DNA from: Cohnella candidum
GTDB taxonomy: Bacteria > Bacillota > Bacilli > Paenibacillales > Paenibacillaceae
Assembly: GCF_003713065.1 (NCBI RefSeq)
Contig: NZ_CP033433.1
Coordinates: 5,047,501-5,111,500 of the forward strand
Direction of reading: 5' to 3'
DNA: 64,000 nucleotides
Under the pieces are notes generated by a model, which worked only from the letters and a program-made list of their open reading frames with translations, did no database searches and had not been told where the DNA came from. A program made the position numbers and the translations under genes. Below, one piece after another: positions 28,101-35,033 of the stretch (positions are counted from its first letter, which is position 1; the number at the start of each line of letters is the position of its first letter).

Positions 28101-30013
28101 ACACGACTCCCGCGAACAGCGCGGTCAGCCCGTCGTCCGCGAGCTTTGACCAGAACGCTTCGCTGCAAGCGGATCTCTCCGCCGCGTTGACGCTGAACGG
28201 CAACGAGCTGACCGGCATCGCGAACGGCGGAGCGGCGCTGACGGAAGGCACAGACTATACCGTTTCCGGAAGCCAGATTGCGATCCGCAAACAATATCTC
28301 GCTTCTTTGCCGGAAGGCATGCAGACACTCACTTTCTCGTTCAGCGGAGGCGCGCCGCAAACGATGGACATCGCCGTCACCGATTCTTCCCGAGGACGCT
28401 ACGTGGTCCTGAACGACGATGACGCGGGCATTTCGTACACGGGCGCCTGGAACCGAAGCTGGAACCGGGGCCTCGGGGATTTCAAGGATGACGTGCATTA
28501 CGCCGAAACGAACGGAGATGCTTTCGAGGCCGCTTTCACGGGAACCGGAGTGGAAGTGGTCACCGAGAAGGATTCGTCGCAGGGCGACGTCGAGATCTAT
28601 CTGGACGGCGTTTACCAGCGCACGGTGAGCACTTACGCGCCAAGCAGGCAAGTCCGGCAAACGGTCTTCGCCGCGGCGGGGCTGCCGGACGGCGCCCATA
28701 CGCTGAAGGTCGTGAAGAAATCCGGCTATTACATGCTGCTCGATCAGCTGAAATTCCGAATCCCGGATTTAATCAAGCCGGATAAAGCCGCGTTCGACAA
28801 AACCGCGCCTGAAGACGTGACGGTATCGCTGACGATCGACGGCAGCGGCTTGCTCGGCGTTTCGGCCGGCGGCACGCCGCTCACGCGGGGAACCGATTAT
28901 ACGGTTTCGGGCAACCAAGTGACGATCAAGCAATCTTACTTGGCGACCCGTCCGACGGGCGCGGTCCAGCTGGCCTTCTCCTTCCGGGGCGACCTCCAGG
29001 ACGATATCCATTACGCCGCGAATAACGGCGACAGCTTCACCTACGTCTTCACCGGCACGGGCCTGGAGTGGATCTCGGCCAAAGGTCCTTCGCAAGGAGA
29101 CGCGGCGGTCTATGTGGACGGCGTCTACAAAGGGACGGTCAGCGCCTACGGCGCCGCGCGCCAAACCGCCCAGACGTTGTTCCGGCTCACGGGTCTGCCG
29201 AATGGGACGCATACGTTCAAAGCCGTGAAAAAATCCGGCGAGATGATGCTCACGGACGGCTTGCGGTATACAGTGGCTTCCCCGGTGTCCGTGAACGACT
29301 CGGATGCCGGCATCAAATACAAAGGAAATTGGAAGGTCAGCACCGGCAGAGGGCTCGGCGACTATGGGGATGACGTCCATTACACCGAGCGGAACGGCGA
29401 CTTCCTCCAATTCAAGTTCGAGGGAACGGGGGTTGAGCTGGTCACCGAGACGGACGCCTCCGAGGGAGAGATCGATATCTATCTGGACGATCAATACCAG
29501 CAGACGATCAGCGCATACAGTCCGGAACGAAAGTCTGGGCAGACCGTATACCGCGTAACCGGGCTGCCGGACGGCAACCACGTGCTCAAAGCCTTGAAGA
29601 AATCCGGGACCTATATGCTGCTGGACCAATTCAGGGTCATCACGGGGGACGCCCAGTACAACGATAACGATACGAGCATCTCTTACGCCGGCTCTTGGGC
29701 GGTCAGCAGCGGCCGCGGCCTCGGGGATTTCAACGATGACGTTCATTTCACCGAAACGAACGGCGATGCCTTCACTTTCACGTTCCGGGGACGCGGAGTC
29801 GAATTGCTGACGGAGAAAGACGCTTCCCAAGGCGACATCGATATTTACGTCGACGGCAAATTCGTGAAGACGGTCAGCACTTACAGCCAGACCCGCCTGA
29901 CCGGGCAGTCCGTTTACGCCGTCGACAACCTCTCGAACGGCACGCACACGCTAAAGGCCGTCAAGAAATCGGGAACCTTCATGCTGTTGGATTCCTTGAA
30001 AGTCAGTCCTTAA
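25133..30013 (+). CDS. secreted multi-module GH27 alpha-galactosidase
   Basis: This 1626-residue secreted protein has a signal peptide in the first 35 residues and a GH27 catalytic domain at about 45-455, with probable nucleophile D207 (VKFDS) and acid/base D306 (GWNDFDSL). The rest is a module mosaic: X2-like Ig domains near residues 496-590, 595-685, 809-898, 900-991, 993-1084 and 1211-1289; a beta-sandwich module starting NDDD...RGLGD near 688-809, 1090-1209, 1385-1502 and 1508-1625; and broken copies near 459-480 (front only) and 1287-1382 (front missing). The GTG at 25133 sits nine bases after AAGGAG; the ATG at 25124 is too close to it. The tail probably binds polysaccharide or cell wall. 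Confidence 0.9.
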   Translation: MAHAMKKSRMWLLVILLFAAQLGTLISDKNTASASSASSVSPLASKPYMGWSSYSMQVYSGNGQWITADQIKAQSDAMHEKLQSHGYNYINVDAAWNGGMDGYGRPIPSTTLYPEGFTKLIDYVHANGQKFGIYLIPGLSPQAYKDDLPIYGTTDCTMRDIAAQPLRTADYWGIGYKIDFASPCAQKYIDSIADLIASWGVDFVKFDSVTPGSGHNDTTIDARDDVKAWSQALKRHNIWLELSWALDINYADTWKEYADGWRVEWDIECYCGTGGLTKWDNIARLFPKAEQWWRHAGPDSGWNDFDSLNVGNGAMDGITPDERRTAMTLWAVSSAPLYIGNDMTKLDDFGLSLLTNDEVIAVNQAGRPAHPVSTATTRQVWYANNGDGTYTVALFNLGSSPADVNVNWSEIGLQGPAAVRDLWSHSDLGTFASGYSASNVPSHGTRLFRVTAFGGTSTVNDDDTGIRYSGDWKRNDGRELAAAAQNLIVDVLDHTAANSTIAPTTAVFDKKVSAQADVSTTMALKGNTLSAIRVDGTALSPGSDYSVSGSEVTIRKEYLAGRPVGTTGLTFVFSAGAPQTLTIAVSDTTIRDSRVNPATVSFDRNPSAQGDVSLTLEASGNSLTGITQGSRPLAEGADYSVSGNAIVLKKAYLASLPTGTSDMTFSFSGGAPQTVTLVVRDSSQGAIVVLNDDDPSISYAGAWNRSTGRGLGDYKDDVHWTETAGDSFEYAFTGTGVELVTEMDPSQGAIDIYVDGEFKQTVSTYNIGRLAQQTVFNVTGLPYGPHTVKAVKKQSGFFMLLDQVRVLLPDLVTPTAAGFDKAAPADVSVTTAVYGGALSGIRNGGSTLVPDGDYAVTGNTVTVKQSYLANQPIGQTNLSFAFSGGASQTLAIAVTDSAANNSAISPASGSFDKKAGSQADVVATLELNGNTLVGISNGGTALSAGADYAVSGNEVAIKKEYLAARPVGITKLIFAFSAGASQTLTIEVRDTTPANSAVSPSSASFDQNASLQADLSAALTLNGNELTGIANGGAALTEGTDYTVSGSQIAIRKQYLASLPEGMQTLTFSFSGGAPQTMDIAVTDSSRGRYVVLNDDDAGISYTGAWNRSWNRGLGDFKDDVHYAETNGDAFEAAFTGTGVEVVTEKDSSQGDVEIYLDGVYQRTVSTYAPSRQVRQTVFAAAGLPDGAHTLKVVKKSGYYMLLDQLKFRIPDLIKPDKAAFDKTAPEDVTVSLTIDGSGLLGVSAGGTPLTRGTDYTVSGNQVTIKQSYLATRPTGAVQLAFSFRGDLQDDIHYAANNGDSFTYVFTGTGLEWISAKGPSQGDAAVYVDGVYKGTVSAYGAARQTAQTLFRLTGLPNGTHTFKAVKKSGEMMLTDGLRYTVASPVSVNDSDAGIKYKGNWKVSTGRGLGDYGDDVHYTERNGDFLQFKFEGTGVELVTETDASEGEIDIYLDDQYQQTISAYSPERKSGQTVYRVTGLPDGNHVLKALKKSGTYMLLDQFRVITGDAQYNDNDTSISYAGSWAVSSGRGLGDFNDDVHFTETNGDAFTFTFRGRGVELLTEKDASQGDIDIYVDGKFVKTVSTYSQTRLTGQSVYAVDNLSNGTHTLKAVKKSGTFMLLDSLKVSP

Positions 30014-30028
30014 CGAGGAGAAGAACAG

Positions 30029-31183
30029 GTGGAAGCAAGATTGAACGGAATACGTTATGCGAATCCGCGAAGGGGACTGCCTCACACGGAAGCCAAACTT
30101 CGCGCACGGGAGCCCGTGACCGTTGCTTTTCTGGGAGGGTCGATCACCGAGGGGTACGGGGCGGTCGACCCCGATGCGGGCAGTTGGCGGGCTTTGACCG
30201 AAGCCTACTTGGAAGAGAGGTTTCCGTTGACGGTCTTCAACTTCGTGAACGCAGGGGTAGGCGGCACGAATTCGGCGCTCGGCGCGCATCGCCTGCAGGA
30301 ACACGTATTTTCCGGAGGCGCGGTCGATCTGCTGTTCGTGGAGTTTTGCGTGAACGACAGCGAAGGCCGCGGCCATTCGGAGGAGGATCGGATCGCTTCG
30401 ATCCGGGGAATGGAGGGAATCGTCCGGCAATGCCGGCGGATTTCGCCGGATACGGACATCGTTTTTCTCTACGCGGCGGACGACAAGAACCGAAACGAAC
30501 GCTTGCCGTTCTATGCGGCCGTTCATGAAGAAGTCGCGGCCCGCTATGAAATTCCGTCGGTCAACTTCGTGGCGGGGGTGTTCGAAACGGTCGCGTCCGG
30601 CGCCAAAAGATGGGAGCAGCTCGCGCCGGACGGCGTCCACCCGAACGACGAAGGATACTCCCTGTACGCCGGCTGGCTGCGGGACTTTCTCGATCGGTAC
30701 CTGAGGCCGGCGGCCGGCGCGGCTGCCGCTTCTGAGGTCGAACCGTTGCTCCCGGAACCTCTCGTGCGGGACAATTTCGAGTTCGCCCGCACGCTGGGCA
30801 TTCGTGAGGCAACTTCCGTAGACCGCATGGATTGGAGCGGCGAAGCGCCGATCCCGTTGATCAACTGGAGGTACGGTCCGGAGCATCTTTACACGGAACA
30901 AGCCGGAGCGGGAATCACATTCGAAGCCGAAGGGCGCGGCGCAGGGCTGCTGCTGCTCTGCGGACCGGATACCGGCATCTTCGAATACTCGGTCGACGAA
31001 GGATCCTTCGTGCCGTACAACCCGTTCGACGCTTGGTGCCCCGGCGTTTACCGGCCCGTCTTGGCGTTGTTTCCCTTCCGCGAAGAACGGTCCGTCATGC
31101 GCGTAACGGTTCGGAACGCAGATGGCAAAGACGAACGGAGCATCGGCAACGGTCTTCGGATTTTAAGGCTTCTCGCGCGTTGA
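30029..31183 (+). CDS. SGNH/GDSL-family esterase
   Basis: This 384-residue hydrolase of the SGNH fold has block I FLGGSITEG (serine near residue 38), block II NAGVGGTNS (glycine), block III FVEFCVND (asparagine) and block V DGVHPND (aspartate-histidine). The C-terminal third (about 240-380) is a beta-rich domain resembling the accessory half of carbohydrate acetylesterases. There is no signal peptide, so it acts in the cytoplasm. GTG is the start, eight bases after GAGGAG and 15 bases after the GH27 stop, so it is probably co-transcribed. It likely removes acetyl groups from imported oligosaccharides; this is inferred. Confidence 0.82.
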   Translation: MEARLNGIRYANPRRGLPHTEAKLRAREPVTVAFLGGSITEGYGAVDPDAGSWRALTEAYLEERFPLTVFNFVNAGVGGTNSALGAHRLQEHVFSGGAVDLLFVEFCVNDSEGRGHSEEDRIASIRGMEGIVRQCRRISPDTDIVFLYAADDKNRNERLPFYAAVHEEVAARYEIPSVNFVAGVFETVASGAKRWEQLAPDGVHPNDEGYSLYAGWLRDFLDRYLRPAAGAAAASEVEPLLPEPLVRDNFEFARTLGIREATSVDRMDWSGEAPIPLINWRYGPEHLYTEQAGAGITFEAEGRGAGLLLLCGPDTGIFEYSVDEGSFVPYNPFDAWCPGVYRPVLALFPFREERSVMRVTVRNADGKDERSIGNGLRILRLLAR

Positions 31184-31205
31184 GTCCCATGCTGCTTCGC
31201 CTCAT

Positions 31206-31235
31206 TTGTCTCCCTCTGTTGTCGGTTGCTATAAT
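31206..31235 (+). promoter_or_regulatory. sigma-A promoter of lepB
   Basis: TTGTCT (31206-31211) and TATAAT (31230-31235) are spaced 18 bp, with an extended -10 (TGC before TATAAT). The next gene starts 39 bases downstream. Confidence 0.7.
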
Positions 31236-31274
31236 AGAACCAGTGAGCCTTGGGAGAGAGGGGAACGGCGGCAA

Positions 31275-31823
31275 ATGAAATACCTGAGAGAAATCCGAAG
31301 TTGGTTAGGATCGTTCGGCATCGCGTTCCTGATCGCTCTAGTCGTAGGCATTTTCGTGTTCCAGCCTTACCGCGTGGACGGACATTCGATGGATCCGACG
31401 CTTCATGACGGGGAACGCGTTTATGTCTCGAAATTGTCCCACACCTTCGATTACATGCCGGCATACGGGGATATCGTCATCATCGACAGCCGGGTCGACC
31501 GCAAACGCACGTTCATGGACGAAATCAAGGACCATCCCTTCTTCGCGTGGTTCGAAAGCGGCAATGATCATACTTATTACGTGAAGCGGGTCATCGGCAA
31601 GCCCGGCGATTTCATCGAAATCAAGGGCGGCAAGCTGTACCGCAATGGGAAGGCGCTCGACGAGCCTTATACGAAGGAACCGATGACCGACGTCGGGGAT
31701 CAGACCTGGACCGTGCCGAAGGACAGCATTTTCGTCATGGGGGACAACCGGAACAACAGCGAGGACAGCCGGGCGATCGGGTACATTCCGCTCGATCACG
31801 TCATGGGCATCATGAAGTTCTGA
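31275..31823 (+). CDS. lepB: signal peptidase I
   Basis: This type I signal peptidase, 182 residues, removes signal peptides from exported proteins at the outer membrane face. One N-terminal helix (about 10-30) anchors it; Ser38 lies in GHSMDPTL and Lys104 in YVKRVIGKPGD, the catalytic dyad, and MGDNRNNSEDSR is box E. Between them is an extra loop of about 20 residues compared with SipS-type enzymes. The ATG at 31275 gives a normal length; the frame upstream overlaps the promoter. It has its own promoter and a strong hairpin after it. Confidence 0.95.
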   Translation: MKYLREIRSWLGSFGIAFLIALVVGIFVFQPYRVDGHSMDPTLHDGERVYVSKLSHTFDYMPAYGDIVIIDSRVDRKRTFMDEIKDHPFFAWFESGNDHTYYVKRVIGKPGDFIEIKGGKLYRNGKALDEPYTKEPMTDVGDQTWTVPKDSIFVMGDNRNNSEDSRAIGYIPLDHVMGIMKF

Positions 31824-31841
31824 AAATGGCACGCCTCATAA

Positions 31842-31875
31842 GGAAGGCCGGCTGGAAAACTCCAGCCGGCCTTCC
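31842..31875. terminator. strong hairpin between convergent genes
   Basis: A perfect 15-bp stem (arms begin GGAAGGCCGG) with a 4-base AAAC loop lies between lepB and the convergent aldo/keto reductase. There is no long T run on either strand, so it may act by structure or with Rho. Confidence 0.65.
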
Positions 31876-31881
31876 CCGCGT

Positions 31882-32784
31882 TCAGCGGTGGTCTGCGTAT
31901 ACGTTCGCCTTGCTTAGAGCCCGGATCGCCGCGATCTCCTCTTCCGTCAACGGAGGGATATCGGCGGCGCCAAGATTATGCTCGAGCTGCGCTTCCGAAC
32001 TCGCTCCGGGAATAACGGCGGCCACCGCCGGATGGGAGAGCGAGTAGCGGATCGCCAGCTGCGCCATGTTTCGCCCGGGAACGGCCAGACGTTCCAAACC
32101 TTCGCGCACCAGAAGCAGCTCCTCCACGCCGTAGTCCAGGTAACCCTTCTCGATCGCCCTGCCTTGCGCCAACCGGCCGCTGGCGACCGGCCCGCGAGCG
32201 ATAACGCTGATCCCGCGTTCCTTCAAAAGCGGTAATACCGACTCTTCCGCTCGGCGGTCCAAGATACTGTATTGGTTCATCACGCTCGCGATCGAAGAGC
32301 GCGACGCGTATTCCCGAATCACGTTGGGGCGGATGGAGGATATCCCGTAATGACGGATCAAGCCTTCGCGTTTCAACTGCTCGAACGCCTCGATGGTTTC
32401 GTCGATCGGGTCCCCGATCGTACCGCCGTGCAGTTGATAGAGATCGATATAGTCGGTTTGCAGCCTGCGGAGGCTTTCCCGGATGGCCGATAGAATGTAC
32501 GCCTTGGAAGGGTCCCAACTCCAGCCTTCTTGGCCGGGCACGCGGCGGTTTCCCACTTTGGTTGCGAGAACGACCCGATCGCGCCTTCCCTGGATCGCTT
32601 TCCCTACGATTTCCTCGTTACGCCCCGAGTCGTACAAATCCGCCGTATCCAGCAGGTTCACCCCGCGGTCCAACGCCTTATGGATGATGGCAGCAGCTTT
32701 GCCCTCTTCGGTTCCGAGCGACATGCAGCCGAGGCCGATTTCGCTCACCGTCAGATCGGACGAGCCGAGCTTGTTCATTTTCAC
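31882..32784 (-). CDS. aldo/keto reductase 1
   Basis: This 300-residue NADPH-dependent reductase has an (alpha/beta)8 barrel. The family features are LGLGCMSLG-type opening, the catalytic aspartate/tyrosine stretch LLDTADLYDSGRNEEIVGKAI (about residues 43-63), lysine in VLATKVG (about 77) and the histidine in DLYQLHGG (about 121). The GTG at 32784 is favoured because AAAGGACG lies 11 bases upstream; the in-frame ATG two codons later is possible. It is a single gene convergent with lepB. Its physiological substrate is unknown. Confidence 0.9.
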   Translation of the reverse strand: MKMNKLGSSDLTVSEIGLGCMSLGTEEGKAAAIIHKALDRGVNLLDTADLYDSGRNEEIVGKAIQGRRDRVVLATKVGNRRVPGQEGWSWDPSKAYILSAIRESLRRLQTDYIDLYQLHGGTIGDPIDETIEAFEQLKREGLIRHYGISSIRPNVIREYASRSSIASVMNQYSILDRRAEESVLPLLKERGISVIARGPVASGRLAQGRAIEKGYLDYGVEELLLVREGLERLAVPGRNMAQLAIRYSLSHPAVAAVIPGASSEAQLEHNLGAADIPPLTEEEIAAIRALSKANVYADHR

Positions 32785-32808
32785 GATTGTCCACGTCCTT
32801 TCTCGATA

Positions 32809-32836
32809 AAACCGCTGAAATTAATTATAGCGGTTT
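32809..32836 (-). promoter_or_regulatory. TATAAT with overlapping inverted repeat
   Basis: On the minus strand a perfect TATAAT (32824-32829) is flanked by an inverted repeat AAACCGCT (32809-32816) and AGCGGTTT (32829-32836) with a 12-base centre. The -35 is poor (TTCTCC at 17 bp). This looks like a regulated promoter for the aldo/keto reductase with an operator just downstream of the -10. Confidence 0.45.
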
Positions 32837-32934
32837 ATCCGACAGGGGAGAAACAGACGCGCTAGCCGCCTGCAGTTCGAAAATGCATACTTAAAACGTA
32901 CGAATCCATAGAGGCTGTTCCAAAACTGCGCGGC

Positions 32935-32955
32935 AAGTGTGCAAAACCGAACTGC
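32935..32955 (+). repeat. dispersed 21-bp intergenic repeat, copy 2
   Basis: The unit begins AAGTGTGCAA and ends CGAACTGC, as at 9804. Copy 3 follows 50 bases downstream. The 417-base gap 32785-33201 holds the two copies, a promoter and a cre box, but no gene. Confidence 0.7.
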
Positions 32956-32984
32956 AGTAAAACTTTCGGCAAAAAGGCGGATGC

Positions 32985-33005
32985 AAGTGTGCAATAACGA
33001 ACTGC
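32985..33005 (+). repeat. dispersed 21-bp intergenic repeat, copy 3
   Basis: The same 21-base unit, with the centre closest to copy 1. Copies 2 and 3 are in direct orientation with a 50-base period. Confidence 0.7.
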
Positions 33006-33039
33006 GTGCACTGCGTCTATTCCCCGTATAAATCGAATA

Positions 33040-33068
33040 TTGAAATCGATTTCATTTTTCCGTATGAT
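33040..33068 (+). promoter_or_regulatory. promoter of the GH5 gene with perfect cre box over the -35
   Basis: TTGAAA (33040-33045) and TATGAT (33063-33068) are spaced 17 bp. TGAAATCGATTTCA at 33041-33054 is a full palindrome and matches the cre consensus TGWAANCGNTNWCA at every position, covering most of the -35. Repression by CcpA in glucose is the natural reading, although a LacI-family regulator with the same half-site is possible. A weaker cre-like sequence occurs at 33140-33153. Confidence 0.8.
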
Positions 33069-33201
33069 GGGTATAGGACCAATGGGAGGTGATTGTCCCG
33101 AGGAGAAACGCATTCTCTTGTCGCCATGTCGGGCAATACTGGCAGCGCTTACACAGAGAGGCACAATCAAGCTTGACCATTAAACGGAGGTGTAATGATT
33201 C

Positions 33202-34842
33202 ATGAAAAAAAGCTTCATCGCCACGCTTTGTTTAGCGGTATTGCTGTCTACGCTGCTGACGGTCGTCGGGCCTTCCCGCGCGAGCGCGGCGTTCGGCTCC
33301 GCCGATTTTCTCAAGGCGAACGGCACCGTGCTGCGAAACAATTCCGGCAACGGGGCGATCGTCAACCTGAGGGGGACGAACCTGGGCGGCTGGCTGCTGC
33401 AGGAGGATTGGATGTCCCCGCTCGGCGCGGCGGATGAGTATTCGATGCGGCGGACGCTGATCAACCGGTTCGGGGAAGCCGGCGCGCAGTCGTTGATTAA
33501 CGGCTACCAGGATACGTGGATCCAAGCGAGCGACCTGGACAACATCAAGAGCATGGGGATGAACGTCGTCCGCGTGCCCATGTATTGGGAAGATTTCATG
33601 TACACGAACGGGACGATGAAGCCGGACTCCGTCACGTTCCGCAAGCTGGATTGGCTCGTATCCCAAGCGAGCGCCCGCAACATTTACGTCATCCTGGACC
33701 TGCACGGCGCGCCGGGAGGCGATTGCCCGTGGCAATCATGCGGCATTTCGAACTCCAACCAACTGTGGAGCAACGCAACTTATCAGAACTGGACGGTGCA
33801 GATTTGGCAGCGGCTGGCGACGCATTATAACGGAAATCCGACGATCGCGGCTTACGATTTGCTTAACGAGCCTCTCGTCGTCATGAGCGGCAGTGAAAGC
33901 TCGTCGCAAATCCAGCAGAAAATGAACTTTTTCAACCGCATGTACCAAGCGGTCCGCGCCATCGATCCGAACCACGTCATCATTATCGCCGCATTTTACG
34001 ATTGGCCGAACGCTTATGCGCCTTCCACCTTCGGCTGGACGAACGTCATGTACCAGACGCATCATTACCAGTTCACGAACTACGACGACTGGAACCTGAC
34101 GAATTCGGAAATCGACCGCTGGCTGAAGGACCTCACGCAATATCAGCGGAACTGGAACATCCCGATCTATGCCGGCGAGTTCTCGTTCGGGCAGAACGAC
34201 CTTTACGAGAAATGGCTGAACGGGTTGAACGCCCTGAACGCCAACTGGACGAACTGGACCTACAAAGTGAAGGGCGGCGGCAACTGGGGCTATTACATCA
34301 ACAACGGCAATCCTTCTCCCGACCTGAACAACGACAGCTCCGCCACGATCGCTTCCAAATGGAACAAGTTCAGCACGGCTAATTTCACCCCGAACACGAC
34401 TTTCACCAACCTCGTGAAGAAATACACGACGGCGGCGCCGGTGACGACGACTTGGTCGAGCCTCAAGGCGATCGCCAACGGCAACTTCGTGACGGCCGAT
34501 AACTCCGGAGCCGATCCGCTCGTCGCCAACCGCACGGCAGTGAACGACTGGGAGCGGTTCAAGGTGATCAACAACGCCGACGGAACGATCTCGCTCTGGT
34601 CGATGGCCAACAACAAATACGTACAGGCCGACTTGAACAACGGGGGAAGGCTGATCGCTTCCGCCTCCTTCATTAATGCCTGGGAGAAGTTCACGCGCGT
34701 CGATCTCGGCAACGGCCAGGTCGCGCTGAAATCCGTCGCCAACAACCAGTATGTGTGCGCGGATCTTAACGTCGGAGGCGTGCTGTACGCGAACCGCGCA
34801 TCGGCCTCCGGCTGGGAAGCGTTCGTGATCGCGAACTCCTAA
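33202..34842 (+). CDS. secreted GH5 glucanase with fascin-like domain
   Basis: This 546-residue secreted hydrolase has a signal peptide with cleavage near ASA (residues 28-30) and a GH5 barrel resembling exo-1,3-beta-glucanases (VNLRGTNLGGWLLQEDW near residues 54-70). The probable acid/base is E223 (LLNEP) and the nucleophile E326 (YAGEFSF). Residues about 420-546 form a beta-trefoil fascin-like domain with three internal repeats (WERFKV, WEKFTR, WEAFVI), likely carbohydrate binding. ATG follows GGAGGTG. It is a single gene with its own cre-controlled promoter and terminator. Confidence 0.9.
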   Translation: MKKSFIATLCLAVLLSTLLTVVGPSRASAAFGSADFLKANGTVLRNNSGNGAIVNLRGTNLGGWLLQEDWMSPLGAADEYSMRRTLINRFGEAGAQSLINGYQDTWIQASDLDNIKSMGMNVVRVPMYWEDFMYTNGTMKPDSVTFRKLDWLVSQASARNIYVILDLHGAPGGDCPWQSCGISNSNQLWSNATYQNWTVQIWQRLATHYNGNPTIAAYDLLNEPLVVMSGSESSSQIQQKMNFFNRMYQAVRAIDPNHVIIIAAFYDWPNAYAPSTFGWTNVMYQTHHYQFTNYDDWNLTNSEIDRWLKDLTQYQRNWNIPIYAGEFSFGQNDLYEKWLNGLNALNANWTNWTYKVKGGGNWGYYINNGNPSPDLNNDSSATIASKWNKFSTANFTPNTTFTNLVKKYTTAAPVTTTWSSLKAIANGNFVTADNSGADPLVANRTAVNDWERFKVINNADGTISLWSMANNKYVQADLNNGGRLIASASFINAWEKFTRVDLGNGQVALKSVANNQYVCADLNVGGVLYANRASASGWEAFVIANS

Positions 34843-34856
34843 CCCCAAATTTGTCG

Positions 34857-34895
34857 AAAGCCGTTCAGGATCCCATAGATCCCGGACGGCTTTTT
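34857..34895 (+). terminator. rho-independent terminator after the GH5 gene
   Basis: Outer arms AAAGCCGT and ACGGCTTT with an inner GGAT/ATCC pair are followed by five T. Confidence 0.8.
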
Positions 34896-35033
34896 GTTGT
34901 CCGTATAAGGGGGGCTGATAGAACTTATAAAATCATTCGAATTGCCCCGCAACCCCGTGTGTGGTAGGTTCAGTAGAGGGATATTAGAGTGTGACCATCA
35001 AATGCAATGCATGCTGCGCGGGGTGAATGTAAA

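Noticed and set aside
33140-33153. Second cre box upstream of the GH5 gene
   Set aside because: Two mismatches at fixed positions, whereas the site at 33041 is perfect; kept only as a remark.
34911-35033. S-box or T-box leader before cysJ
   Set aside because: No conserved box or specifier structure could be seen in the 120-base leader.
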